Source: Treponema sp.
Lineage (GTDB): Bacteria > Spirochaetota > Spirochaetia > Treponematales > Treponemataceae
DNA: 64,000 nucleotides
NCBI GenBank assembly: GCA_016281495.1
Contig: JAEEIU010000046.1
Location: 79,346 to 143,345 of the forward strand
Direction of reading: 5' to 3'
Within the stretch, counting starts at the first letter, position 1; every line of letters begins with the position of its first letter. Below are positions 51,398 through 60,509 of this stretch, piece by piece. The position numbers and the translations under genes were made by a program. The notes below the pieces were generated by a model, which was given only the letters and a program-made list of their open reading frames with translations, had not been told where the DNA came from and did not search any database.

Positions 51398-53080
51398 ATG
51401 ACGGATATTGAAATTGCTCAGAAAGCAGAACTGTTTGAGGTAACGGAAGTAGCTAAAAAAATCGGACTTGAATGCAAGGACCTCGATTTATATGGAAAAT
51501 ACAAGGCAAAGGTCTCATTTGACAAATTGAATGAACTAGTCAAAAAGGCCTCCGACAAAAACGGACGCGGAAAGCTGATCCTCGTAACGGCCATGACACC
51601 CACTGCCGCAGGAGAAGGTAAATCCACCGTAACCATAGCGCTTGGCGACGGACTCAATAAAATCGGTAAAAAAGCCGTAATCGCACTCAGGGAACCGTCA
51701 CTGGGACCATGCTTTGGAGTAAAGGGAGGAGCCTGTGGTGGAGGATATGCACAGGTGGTCCCGATGGAAGACATAAACCTGCATTTTACTGGAGACATCC
51801 ACGCAATAACAGCCGCCAACAACCTTATCGCAGCCCTGATCGACAACCACATCCAGCAGGGAAACGAACTTGGCATTGACCCCCGTACAATCTCATGGAA
51901 ACGCTGCGTAGACCTTAACGACCGTGCCCTAAGGAACGTAATCGTAGGCCTTGGAAGCCGCATAGACGGAGTTCCACGCGAATCCCACTTTCAGATTTCA
52001 GTTGCATCGGAAATCATGGCAATCGTATGCCTTTCAAAGACAATTTCAGAACTAAAGGAACGCATTTCTAGAATCATAATCGGCCAGACATATTCAAAAA
52101 CCGACGTCACCTTTGGACAGCTCAAATGCACGGGAGCAATAGCAGCCCTCCTAAAGGATGCAATCCGCCCCAACCTTGTGCAGACCCTGGAGCATACACC
52201 GGCATTCATCCACGGAGGCCCATTTGCAAACATAGCCCACGGATGCAATTCCATAAACGCAACCCTATGTGCCCTTGCAAGCGGAGAATACGTTGTTACC
52301 GAAGCAGGATTTGCCGCAGACCTTGGAGCAGAGAAATTCCTTGACATAAAGTGCAGGCTCAACGGAATCGCACCGGATGCAGCTGTAATCGTCGCAACAA
52401 TCAGGGCACTCAAGATGCACGGTGGAGTGGCAAAGGCAGACCTTTCAAAAGAAAACCTTGCCGCCCTTGAGGAAGGATTCAGCAACCTTAAGGTTCACCT
52501 TGAAAACATGAAGAAATTCGGATTACCCGTCATAGTCGCAATCAACAAATTCATAAGCGATACGGACCAGGAAATAGCACTTCTTAAAAAGCTTACCGAA
52601 GCCGCAGGTGGAAAAGCCGTCCTGTGCGAAGGCTGGGGAAAAGGAGGAGAAGGAGCAAAGGATCTTGCACAGGCCGCAGTTGACGCATGTGAGCAAAAGT
52701 CAGAGTTCAAGCCGCTCTACCCCATTGAGGCTGGATTTGAGGAAAAAATCACCACTCTGGCAAAGGAAATCTACAGGGCAGGTTCAGTAGAAATCGAAGA
52801 AAAGGCAAAGAAGAAGATAAAACAATACGAGGAAGCAGGATACAGGAATCTTCCGGTATGCATGGCAAAAACACAGAATTCCATAAGCCACGACAAGGGC
52901 ATGCTCGGAGCTCCAAAACCAGGATATACATTCCCGATTCGTGACGTTCAACTCTACAGCGGAGCGGGATTCATGGTGGCATTTGCAGGAGACATAGTGG
53001 ACATGCCGGGCCTTCCCAAAGCACCATCCGCACTGAACATAGATGTGGACGACAACGGCATCATCTCTGGCCTGTTCTGA
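51398..53080 (+). CDS. fhs: Formate--tetrahydrofolate ligase
   Basis: 560 residues, normal length. P-loop-like ATP motif TPTAAGEGKSTVTIALGDGL near residue 65; other family blocks are LREPSLGPCFGVKGGACGGG, DINLHFTGDIHAI and GFMVAFAGDIVDMPGLP. It makes 10-formyl-THF from formate, THF and ATP, feeding purine synthesis or, in acetogens, the methyl branch of the Wood-Ljungdahl path. It stands alone here; no other acetogenesis gene is next to it. Confidence 0.97.
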   Translation: MTDIEIAQKAELFEVTEVAKKIGLECKDLDLYGKYKAKVSFDKLNELVKKASDKNGRGKLILVTAMTPTAAGEGKSTVTIALGDGLNKIGKKAVIALREPSLGPCFGVKGGACGGGYAQVVPMEDINLHFTGDIHAITAANNLIAALIDNHIQQGNELGIDPRTISWKRCVDLNDRALRNVIVGLGSRIDGVPRESHFQISVASEIMAIVCLSKTISELKERISRIIIGQTYSKTDVTFGQLKCTGAIAALLKDAIRPNLVQTLEHTPAFIHGGPFANIAHGCNSINATLCALASGEYVVTEAGFAADLGAEKFLDIKCRLNGIAPDAAVIVATIRALKMHGGVAKADLSKENLAALEEGFSNLKVHLENMKKFGLPVIVAINKFISDTDQEIALLKKLTEAAGGKAVLCEGWGKGGEGAKDLAQAAVDACEQKSEFKPLYPIEAGFEEKITTLAKEIYRAGSVEIEEKAKKKIKQYEEAGYRNLPVCMAKTQNSISHDKGMLGAPKPGYTFPIRDVQLYSGAGFMVAFAGDIVDMPGLPKAPSALNIDVDDNGIISGLF

Positions 53081-53087
53081 TGACATG

Positions 53088-53128
53088 ACGAAGGGGAAAA
53101 GTGACATTGAATCACAAATCCCCTCCGT
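53088..53128 (+). other. Two-storey stem-loop between fhs and the SH3-like gene
   Basis: ACGAAGGGG pairs with CCCCTCCGT (one mismatch), then a symmetric AAAA/AAAT internal loop, then GTGA/TCAC around a 7-nt loop. No T-run follows, so it is not a classic terminator; it may structure the leader of the next gene. Confidence 0.45.
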
Positions 53129-53159
53129 ACGATAAAAAAAGTTTACAGGAGAAAAAGTT

Positions 53160-54575
53160 ATGGAAAAAAGAGAAAAGACATTCATTTCCCTGATTTTTAT
53201 GTTGCTCTCTGCTAGCGTCATATTCGCAGACAAAAAGGGAACCTTTACAATTTTACACGATGAAGCGACAGACCTTATAACAGATGACTCCATAATCTAC
53301 AGCGATTCATATGCCAACACTGTCTATGAACTTACAAAAATAACAAGGGAAGACATGCACCGAAAACGCATCCCGACAATCCCAAAGGAACTTGAACGCT
53401 TTTATGGATATGACAAGAATTTAGTAAACGTTATGTCCGTAGATTCCAAAGACGGTCTTAGAATAAGGAGTGAACCATCGCTCAGAGCACGCCGTATTTG
53501 TGTCCTTCCAAATGATTGCAATGTTATCGTCTGCAGCCTGGGAGCAGAAGAAAAAATCGACGGCATTAAAAGTGCATGGGTGGAAATTCTACTGCCACAA
53601 TACCTATGGTCCGGTGACGACCCGGAATTTGGATGGGTTTTTGGAGGCTATCTTAAAGACATGAGTTCCCACCAATTTTTCTCTTTAGCTGGCGATGATG
53701 ATTATTACTATGATGAGTATGACGGGATTCCATTTGGTTCTCCCCATCTGCATGATGTAATCGACGGCACGAGTTATTTTGACCGTTGCTCTTACAGAAT
53801 GTATGACCTCAGGAAAAGAGGTATCGACAAGTATTTTGGAAACCGAGAACAATATTATGAATATGAAATTGAGCTTGGATTGGAAAAATTAAAGCTGATT
53901 CAAGCGGGAGTCATTCCCAACAAGCCTTACAATTCCATTGGTTTTGACATTTTCTGGGACAAGGTTCAGGAAATGCGGCAAATACACCCAGCAAAAAGTT
54001 CTTCACATTTCGGCAGTGAATTAAATCAGTCAAACAGCATTTACACGGATGATACAATAAAATTGAACAAGAAAAAAACTTTACTAACCTACACAAGTCC
54101 TTTAAACGGAGAAACCTACAATGCAACAATTCCTTCGGATTATTCAAGTGACTTTCCTATATACCCATACAGCAGTGAAAAGATAGAAATACAGTCTTAT
54201 GAACCAGAAGGAGCCGATCTTCCAGGACCATTGATTCAAATGCTTAAAATAAGCTATGACAATAAAGCCATTTATCATTACGAAGTTTTCTATTACACCA
54301 TAGTGGATGGATGTCTGGTAAAGTTTTTGCAGATTATTACTGCCCCAGATTTCCTGGAGGAATACACATATGGCAGCTATTTTATGGATGATGATGAAAG
54401 ATCAGAATTATATATCTGTGCTTATTACAATTCTATTATTTATGACATGATGCATGATGATATCATTTCTATTAAACGCTGTCCCGAATATCCATACATT
54501 CAAATTTCAAAAGATGACTGTCACAATTACAACATGATTCAAGAGGGCTCAACCTATAAAGAATGGGAGGATTAA
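53160..54575 (+). CDS. Exported SH3-domain protein, unknown function
   Basis: 471 residues with signal peptide MEKREKTFISLIFMLLSASV ending near IFA. A bacterial SH3 domain at about residues 93-160: VMSVDSKDGLRIRSEPSLRA, then GWVFGGYL. A Tyr/Asp-rich stretch (DDDYYYDEYDG) and a beta-rich C-terminal half follow. Bacterial SH3 domains often bind cell-wall peptides; the rest is not recognised. Such proteins form families in treponemes. Ribosome site GGAG at about 8 nt before ATG 53160. It may share the fhs transcript. Confidence 0.7.
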   Translation: MEKREKTFISLIFMLLSASVIFADKKGTFTILHDEATDLITDDSIIYSDSYANTVYELTKITREDMHRKRIPTIPKELERFYGYDKNLVNVMSVDSKDGLRIRSEPSLRARRICVLPNDCNVIVCSLGAEEKIDGIKSAWVEILLPQYLWSGDDPEFGWVFGGYLKDMSSHQFFSLAGDDDYYYDEYDGIPFGSPHLHDVIDGTSYFDRCSYRMYDLRKRGIDKYFGNREQYYEYEIELGLEKLKLIQAGVIPNKPYNSIGFDIFWDKVQEMRQIHPAKSSSHFGSELNQSNSIYTDDTIKLNKKKTLLTYTSPLNGETYNATIPSDYSSDFPIYPYSSEKIEIQSYEPEGADLPGPLIQMLKISYDNKAIYHYEVFYYTIVDGCLVKFLQIITAPDFLEEYTYGSYFMDDDERSELYICAYYNSIIYDMMHDDIISIKRCPEYPYIQISKDDCHNYNMIQEGSTYKEWED

Positions 54576-54616
54576 GCATTTCCCTGAGGATCCAGGAATA
54601 AAAACACTAAACCACC

Positions 54617-56584
54617 TTATTCACCGTCACCGCTTGAAGGAAGGGCGCTAAAGTGGCGGCTGATGTTGATGTATTCAAGGAATTCCTTTCTGGGTAATGG
54701 CTTGGAGAAATAGAACCCCTGGATGTAGTCGGCGTTCATCTGAATCAGGATGTCAAGAATCTCCTTTGTTTCAACACCTTCCACCACAAGTTCCAGTCCT
54801 ATGTCCTGCATCATGCGTATGGTGTTCTTTACGATGGACTTTCCTTTGCCGCTGTTCATGTAGTCAACAAGGCTCTTGTCTATCTTGATTATCTGGAGCG
54901 GAATCTTGAGGACCCTCTGCATGTTGGAATATCCTGTTCCGTAATCATCAAGCGAAATCTTATATCCTGCGGAGGAAAGCTGCCTTAAATTCTCCGCCAT
55001 GACATCCTTGGAATTTTCGTAGGCGGTTTCCGTAATTTCAAAATTCACCCTGTCTGGCTTTATGTTGAATTCTTCCTGGAGCTTAAATATTTTTTCGGGC
55101 AGGTCACGCTTGATGCACTGTGAAACGGAAAGGTTGATTTCAATATATGAAAGTCCAAGTGTATCAAGGTTTTCCTCTGAAATGAATTTAAAGACTTCCC
55201 TAAGCACAAAATCTCCGATGGCAAGAATCATTCCATTCTTTTCTGCTGCAGGAATGAAAATGCCTGGTGAAACAAAACCATATTCAGGATCTTTAAGGCG
55301 TATCAGGGCCTCGGCGGAAACAAAGCGCTTTTCCTTTACAGAGTAAATCGGCTGATAATACACTTCCAGGGCATTGTTTTTGATGGCACGTGTAAGAATG
55401 TCATCCATGCTGTTGGCAATCTTGAAATTCTTTGTCTTTACTATGTCAGCGGCAGATGAATAAATGTCATCCGGAGCCATAAGTGACGGGAAGGTCCTTC
55501 CAAAATGAATCAGGCTGTTAAAGTCAGAGATGTCCTGAGGATAATTCAAGGTTGCGATTTTTGGAATAAAGCGAATCCCGTATTCAATAAGATCCTTGGC
55601 ACGGGCAATGAATTCACGTACAGCAGGGGGAACAGCCGCTGACTGGTTAAAATCCATATTGGGAAACACCAGATAAAAGCACCCCGACTGCTCATAATAG
55701 AGGTCATATTTTTGATTTGTCTCACGCAGGACATAATGAATGTGAGAAATTATTTTCTTAAGGTAATCGACATATTTGTCTTCTTCCATTGAGGAGCGGA
55801 CTTCATAGCAGTTCATGAAGCGTACTATGCAAATCTGAACCGACTGTTTTGTGGCATGAATCTTCTTTAGCTCCGCCTGATAGGAATTCCAGTTCAAGAC
55901 GCCAAGCTGCGGATCCATCATTTCCTCCGGCCTTACGACAATAATGAACAGGGCAAGCAGAACAATCGTTTCTCCGAACATTTCTACAAGATACTGCGGA
56001 TACAAAAGCTGTATCAAGGTTGCAACCCATCCGACAGGATACATTGCAAAAAGCCCCACCCACCTTGACCGTTCAATGAAACGGCAGAAGAACAGGTAAA
56101 CCATTCCTATCAGAGCGTACAAGAGCGAAACGAAATACAACAAGGGCATCAGGGGACCACGCCTGTAACCGTACTCCCTGGTCACATTAAATATGCCTTG
56201 GTGAATGGGATTGGTCAGTATGATAACATAAAGTATAAACAGCGGAATGAAGAGGAAAATCTGAACTGTAAATTTCCTCAAACGGAAGCCTGTGCGTGTC
56301 AGTGAAAAAATCAGAAGGATATATGCAAAATTGATTGAACCGTGCATGATGAGATAGCAGTAGGACAGGATGTTAGTCCAAATCAGGACAGTTGGGGTCC
56401 TGACTGGTATTGCAGATGCTATTTCCATTCCAAGGTCAAAAATAGTAGTAAACAGAAGTATCAGTGTAATGGCAAAAAACATTTTGCTGACACGGCCACT
56501 AGTCAACCCGCGATAAACCACCGCAATGATGATGAACAGATGGAGGATAATTGCACAATAGTCAAAATAATATATCTTAGTCAT
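54617..56584 (-). CDS. Membrane c-di-GMP phosphodiesterase (7TM-like, degenerate GGDEF, EAL)
   Basis: 655 residues. About seven membrane helices in residues 1-225, a linker with a degenerate GGDEF-like domain (about 240-375, no GGDEF motif), then an EAL domain (about 395-640). The EAL catalytic set is complete: AEALIRL, NLSV, FEITETA, SLDDYGTGYS, IKIDKSL, VVEGVET and IQGFYFSKPL. It should hydrolyse c-di-GMP to pGpG, with the membrane part as sensor. In spirochaetes c-di-GMP affects motility. Its stop lies 41 nt from that of the convergent gene. Confidence 0.92.
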   Translation of the reverse strand: MTKIYYFDYCAIILHLFIIIAVVYRGLTSGRVSKMFFAITLILLFTTIFDLGMEIASAIPVRTPTVLIWTNILSYCYLIMHGSINFAYILLIFSLTRTGFRLRKFTVQIFLFIPLFILYVIILTNPIHQGIFNVTREYGYRRGPLMPLLYFVSLLYALIGMVYLFFCRFIERSRWVGLFAMYPVGWVATLIQLLYPQYLVEMFGETIVLLALFIIVVRPEEMMDPQLGVLNWNSYQAELKKIHATKQSVQICIVRFMNCYEVRSSMEEDKYVDYLKKIISHIHYVLRETNQKYDLYYEQSGCFYLVFPNMDFNQSAAVPPAVREFIARAKDLIEYGIRFIPKIATLNYPQDISDFNSLIHFGRTFPSLMAPDDIYSSAADIVKTKNFKIANSMDDILTRAIKNNALEVYYQPIYSVKEKRFVSAEALIRLKDPEYGFVSPGIFIPAAEKNGMILAIGDFVLREVFKFISEENLDTLGLSYIEINLSVSQCIKRDLPEKIFKLQEEFNIKPDRVNFEITETAYENSKDVMAENLRQLSSAGYKISLDDYGTGYSNMQRVLKIPLQIIKIDKSLVDYMNSGKGKSIVKNTIRMMQDIGLELVVEGVETKEILDILIQMNADYIQGFYFSKPLPRKEFLEYINISRHFSALPSSGDGE

Positions 56585-56604
56585 TCTTTACAACACACAT
56601 TACT

Positions 56605-56632
56605 ATTTTATACCTATTTTTTGAAAAATCAA
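56605..56632 (-). promoter_or_regulatory. Sigma-70 promoter of the EAL gene
   Basis: TTGATT (56632-56627), 16 nt, TAAAAT (56610-56605) on the minus strand; leader about 14 nt. Confidence 0.6.
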
Positions 56633-56687
56633 CTTTTTTTTCAATTAAGTGACATGGCCTTTTTTCTATAAAAGATGATTTTATGAC

Positions 56688-56716
56688 TTGACTAAAAGCA
56701 GCTAAATATGTATTAT
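56688..56716 (+). promoter_or_regulatory. Promoter of tRNA-Lys
   Basis: TTGACT (56688-56693), 17 nt, TATTAT (56711-56716). A small hairpin ACTTTG-TTTA-CAAAGT lies between the predicted start and the tRNA. Confidence 0.7.
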
Positions 56717-56741
56717 ATTCGTACTTTGTTTACAAAGTGAT

Positions 56742-56814
56742 GGGCCATTAGCTCAGGTGGTAGAGCACCGCCCTTTTAAGGCGGCTGTCTGCAGTTCGAG
56801 TCTGCAATGGCTCA
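56742..56814 (+). tRNA. tRNA-Lys (anticodon TTT)
   Basis: 73 nt forming a full cloverleaf: acceptor GGGCCAT/ATGGCTC (one G-U), D arm GCTC/GAGC, anticodon arm CCGCC-CTTTTAA-GGCGG, T arm TGCAG-TTCGAGT-CTGCA, discriminator A. CCA is not encoded. It has its own promoter and terminator. Confidence 0.97.
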
Positions 56815-56828
56815 TTTTTTTTGAGGAA

Positions 56829-56879
56829 AGAACTCTTGTACACTTGTTCCACAGGAAGTACAGGAGTTTTCTTTTTTTA
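56829..56879 (+). terminator. Terminator after tRNA-Lys
   Basis: AACTCTTGTAC (56831-56841) pairs over 11 bp (one G-U) with GTACAGGAGTT (56858-56868). The loop holds an inner TTCC-ACA-GGAA stem. TTTTCTTTTTTT follows. Confidence 0.9.
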
Positions 56880-56947
56880 AATAAACCATTTCTGACTTTT
56901 CTTAAACATTTGACAAGGTTTTATTTTCGTGTGTTTTAATTTCCATG

Positions 56948-56976
56948 TTGAAAAATTTAAAGAATAATGTTATAAT
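56948..56976 (+). promoter_or_regulatory. Sigma-70 promoter of the FGE-like gene
   Basis: TTGAAA (56948-56953), 17 nt, TATAAT (56971-56976), with TGT as an extended -10. The leader of about 55 nt contains a CAGTAC/GTACTG hairpin (57002-57020). Confidence 0.8.
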
Positions 56977-57037
56977 TTTATCTCAGAAACCATAGAATGT
57001 TCAGTACAGTAACCGTACTGCAACTTTGGAGGAATTT

Positions 57038-58006
57038 GTGAAATTACGTAAATTTGTTTCTATTTTGTTGGCAGCAACACTGACATGCTCTGCATTTGCA
57101 CAGGAAGATGATGTTACCCAGATTATTGACAACGATATGGTTGCGGTAGAGGGCGGATCATTCTTGATGGGAAGCCGTGACAACGAAAATAACGAGACTC
57201 CGGTTCACGAAGTTAACCTTTATGATTTTTATATTCTTGCCACAGAAGTTACACAGGCAGAATACAAGGCTGTTATCGGCAGCAACTTCTCTCACTTCAA
57301 GGGTGATGAGCGTCCAATGGAAGAAGTCAGCTGGTACGATGCGGTTATCTTCTGCAACAAGCTCAGCATCATGGCAGACCTGACTCCAGCATACAGTCTT
57401 GACGGAGAAACAGATCCTGATAAATGGGGAGACATCCCACGCATCGATGCAGACAAAGAAGACAAGGACCGCTGGAATGCAATTGAATGGGATCAGAATG
57501 CAGACGGTTACCGTTTGCCTACAGAAGCTGAATGGGAATATGCAGCCCGTGGCGGAGCAAGCGCAAACGAGACACTTTACAGTGGAAGCAATGTAATCGC
57601 AGATGTCGCATGGAACGCAGACACAGCGGAAGAAGTTACACACGATGTTGCATTAAAGACACCAAATGCCCTCGGCCTCTTTGACATGAGCGGAAACGTT
57701 TGGGAATGGTGCTGGGACTGGTATGGAAACTACCACATCTCTGACAACAACAACCCGACTGGTGCAGATGCAGAACTGACGGGACGCAGGATGCGACGTG
57801 GCGGCTCAATCAACAGTGATGCAGTATTCTGCCGCAATGCAAACCGTGCTAGTTCAGTTCCGGAACTCCGTGGCGTAGATTTGGGATTCCGTGTCGTACG
57901 CTCAATTTTTGATGATGACACCTCAAGCAAGCCAACAGTATCAGCTTCAGTACTTCCTGTTTTGGAAGATGATGATTTGGGAGAAGTTGAGGAAGAGAAC
58001 TTTTAA
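57038..58006 (+). CDS. Exported formylglycine-generating-enzyme-family (SUMF1-like) protein
   Basis: 322 residues beginning with GTG 57038, fixed by ribosome site GGAGGA 4 nt upstream. Signal peptide MKLRKFVSILLAATLTCSAFAQ. FGE-sulfatase domain at about residues 30-290: MVAVEGGSFLMGS, EVTQAEYKAVIG, YRLPTEAEWEYAARGG, GNVWEWCWDWYG and LGFRVVRS. The copper-binding Cys pair of true formylglycine enzymes is not evident, and no sulfatase is near, so it is probably a structural or ligand-binding member, as many treponemal ones are. The C-terminus is a strongly acidic tail. It converges with the JAB-DinG gene. Confidence 0.88.
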   Translation: MKLRKFVSILLAATLTCSAFAQEDDVTQIIDNDMVAVEGGSFLMGSRDNENNETPVHEVNLYDFYILATEVTQAEYKAVIGSNFSHFKGDERPMEEVSWYDAVIFCNKLSIMADLTPAYSLDGETDPDKWGDIPRIDADKEDKDRWNAIEWDQNADGYRLPTEAEWEYAARGGASANETLYSGSNVIADVAWNADTAEEVTHDVALKTPNALGLFDMSGNVWEWCWDWYGNYHISDNNNPTGADAELTGRRMRRGGSINSDAVFCRNANRASSVPELRGVDLGFRVVRSIFDDDTSSKPTVSASVLPVLEDDDLGEVEEENF

Positions 58007-58015
58007 TTTCTGAAC

Positions 58016-60502
58016 TTATTGTTCAAAAAACCTTTGAATGGCTGCCAGAATGTCGGCCAGCGGATTGTACATGCGTCTTGTCATGGGTACGCTGGTTGTA
58101 AAAAGGCGGCCATATTTTTTTTCCACAATGCGGCGGTCAAGAACAACAATGACACCGCGGTCATCCCCCCTGCGTATAAGACGACCGAATCCCTGCCTGA
58201 ATTTTATCACAGCCTGGGGAACGCTCAATTCCATAAATGAAGAACCACCCCTTTTTTCCACAGCCTCACTGCGTGCCTGGAACACAGGGTCATTTGGAAC
58301 TGCAAACGGAAGCTTTACCATAATCACCTGACTCAAGCTTTCACCGGGAACATCGACACCCTCCCAAAAACTGTCGGTAGCAAAAAGCACGCTTTCCCTG
58401 TTTTTCTTGAATTTTTCAAGAAGACGGAAACGGTCATCATCTCCCTGCTTGTAGACATCGATTCCTTCATTCAAGAGTTTGGGATAAGTTGAATTATATG
58501 TATTTCGGAGTGAATCATAGCTTGTAAACAAAACCAGTGTCCTTCCACCCGCCGCAAGAATCAGCTGGGGAACAACATCCTCGACATAGGACTGAAACAT
58601 CGGACTGTCTGGAAATGGAGCGTCATTGGGAACTCCAAAAATCACATTCGACTTATACGGAAACGGAGAGTCAAAGGTTTCTTCCATGAGCCTGCCATCC
58701 TCTACAAAAGACAATCCCGTCCTGCCCATCCAGTAATTGAACGAGGATCCTGTCCTTAATGTGGCGCTGGTACACACAACGGAACTCATAGGCTCAAAGA
58801 CACCCATGTTCATGAGCGGTGAAACATCCAGAGGTGTCTGCATGAACTGAACATATGTCAGAAAATCATCGCCTGCCTTTTTTGGAGGGAGCCTTGTCTT
58901 CTGCATCCAGAAAACCGTATCATCGTGCTCATCCCATTCACAGAAGTTCTTGCACAAAACGACCATATCCTCCAGCCTGCGCAAAACAGCCTTGCTCTCA
59001 AACACACAGGGAATCATCTTGTCGTCATCACTTATGCCGTCCAAAACCTCGCGTGCCATTGAGACAAATTTTCCTATGCTCTCACGCAAATCATTCATGC
59101 CCTTTAACACGGCCCTGAAACGTGCGACTGTAACTGAATGAATCCTTGCCGTAAAATCATTCTCCATCGATTCCAGGGCAAGATTATCCAGGGCGCTTAC
59201 ACTGTCCCGTATGTCATTCACACATTCATCTGCCAAAGCGTAAAAAGTGTCTGCAGATGAAACTGCGGCAGCCTGAACCAAAAATCCAGTCATGGTTCCA
59301 CGGTAAGACCGGTACATCAGGTTGATCTGCTTTAAAAGTTTAAGGCGGTTTATGCTCTCGCTGAAAAATGAGGTCGCACTGTCCTCTATTCCATGTGCCT
59401 CATCAAAAATTATTCGTCGGTATGGAGGCAGGACTGCGGTATCATCATAGCCTACCCCATTCATGCGGCTTTCTATGTCTGCAAAAAGCAAGTGATGGTT
59501 TACGACAATTACATTTGCATCGGCGGCTTCTTTTCTTACACGCATCACAAAACAGCTGTCATGATACGGACATCTTGCACCCATGCATGCATCGCTTTCC
59601 GAATTAACCCTTGTCCACACAGAATCCGTCGGCATAAACGAAAGGTCGGACCTGCTTCCCGTATTCGTTGTCTTGGACCATGCGGCAATGTTTTCCAGCA
59701 CATCCACGTCCTCGGTGAACAGATCCTTTTCATCAAGGGCATCGTTCATCCGCCTAAGGCAAAGATAATTCTGACGTCCCTTGAGCAATATGGCCTTTAT
59801 TTTTTTCCCGATTATTTTCTGGGCTGCGGGAATGTCTTTTTCAACCAGCTGCTGCTGAAGGTTTATCGTTCCTGTTGATATTACGATACGTTCCTTGTTG
59901 TTGATTGCCCACAGCATTGAGGGAATAAGATAGGCATAGCTTTTTCCGACACCAGTTCCAGCCTCAAACGCCGCTATTTTTCCTGAGTTGAATGCAGAAG
60001 CCACATTTTTGACAAGCTCTATCTGCGAAGGACGCTCCTCGTAATTCGAATCTTTTTTTGCAAGCGGTCCTGATGACGAAAGGTAAAAGGCCACCTTATC
60101 CGCATCAAGCACGCTCAGGATTTTGGGCTTTACGGGCTCCACAATGACATAGACATCGGAAACCGTGTTGTTCACTATGTAAGAGCCTACGCCCATCTCC
60201 ATGTATGTGGAGGCAACATTCAAATCGGCTTCGGACGGCCTTAGCTCACCGGATGGATGATTGTGGATTACGACATGGGAAGCACCAAGGGACTCTACGG
60301 CATTTTCCTCAAGCTCACGATTAGCAAGGGCAGAGTTGACCAGCACCATGCCGTCGTTACCCCTTGCACCGACTTTTACACTTATGACACGACCGTCAGC
60401 ATTGATGGTTCCTATCCAGCAGACTTCATTTCCCGAAGCCTCCTGGATGTCCCGCTTCATGGCAGTGATTATTGACTGTGTAAAATACTTGTGGATGTCC
60501 AT
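58016..60502 (-). CDS. RadC/JAB-domain-DinG helicase fusion
   Basis: 828 residues from ATG 60502. Residues about 5-125 form a RadC-like JAB domain with the JAMM set: Glu-25, His-80 and His-82 in VVIHNHPSG, Ser-90 and Asp-93. The rest is a DinG/XPD-type superfamily 2 helicase: Walker A EAGTGVGKSYAYL near 180-190, four Cys for an iron-sulfur cluster (YLCLRRM, then CMGARCPYHDSC), FDEAHGIED, and motif VI GFGRLIRRG. DinG unwinds DNA and R-loops 5'-3'. JAB proteins can be isopeptidases, though RadC's role is unknown. It starts 7 nt after the argH stop without a ribosome site, so it may be coupled to argH. Confidence 0.9.
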   Translation of the reverse strand: MDIHKYFTQSIITAMKRDIQEASGNEVCWIGTINADGRVISVKVGARGNDGMVLVNSALANRELEENAVESLGASHVVIHNHPSGELRPSEADLNVASTYMEMGVGSYIVNNTVSDVYVIVEPVKPKILSVLDADKVAFYLSSSGPLAKKDSNYEERPSQIELVKNVASAFNSGKIAAFEAGTGVGKSYAYLIPSMLWAINNKERIVISTGTINLQQQLVEKDIPAAQKIIGKKIKAILLKGRQNYLCLRRMNDALDEKDLFTEDVDVLENIAAWSKTTNTGSRSDLSFMPTDSVWTRVNSESDACMGARCPYHDSCFVMRVRKEAADANVIVVNHHLLFADIESRMNGVGYDDTAVLPPYRRIIFDEAHGIEDSATSFFSESINRLKLLKQINLMYRSYRGTMTGFLVQAAAVSSADTFYALADECVNDIRDSVSALDNLALESMENDFTARIHSVTVARFRAVLKGMNDLRESIGKFVSMAREVLDGISDDDKMIPCVFESKAVLRRLEDMVVLCKNFCEWDEHDDTVFWMQKTRLPPKKAGDDFLTYVQFMQTPLDVSPLMNMGVFEPMSSVVCTSATLRTGSSFNYWMGRTGLSFVEDGRLMEETFDSPFPYKSNVIFGVPNDAPFPDSPMFQSYVEDVVPQLILAAGGRTLVLFTSYDSLRNTYNSTYPKLLNEGIDVYKQGDDDRFRLLEKFKKNRESVLFATDSFWEGVDVPGESLSQVIMVKLPFAVPNDPVFQARSEAVEKRGGSSFMELSVPQAVIKFRQGFGRLIRRGDDRGVIVVLDRRIVEKKYGRLFTTSVPMTRRMYNPLADILAAIQRFFEQ

Positions 60503-60509
60503 ATTTTTT

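Noticed and set aside
51418..51963. 181-aa minus-strand frame antisense to fhs
   Set aside because: A shadow of the fhs codon pattern; no ribosome site or family.
54576..54616. TTCCCTG/CAGGAA stem as a terminator between convergent genes
   Set aside because: The stem has a bulge and no T-run follows on either strand.
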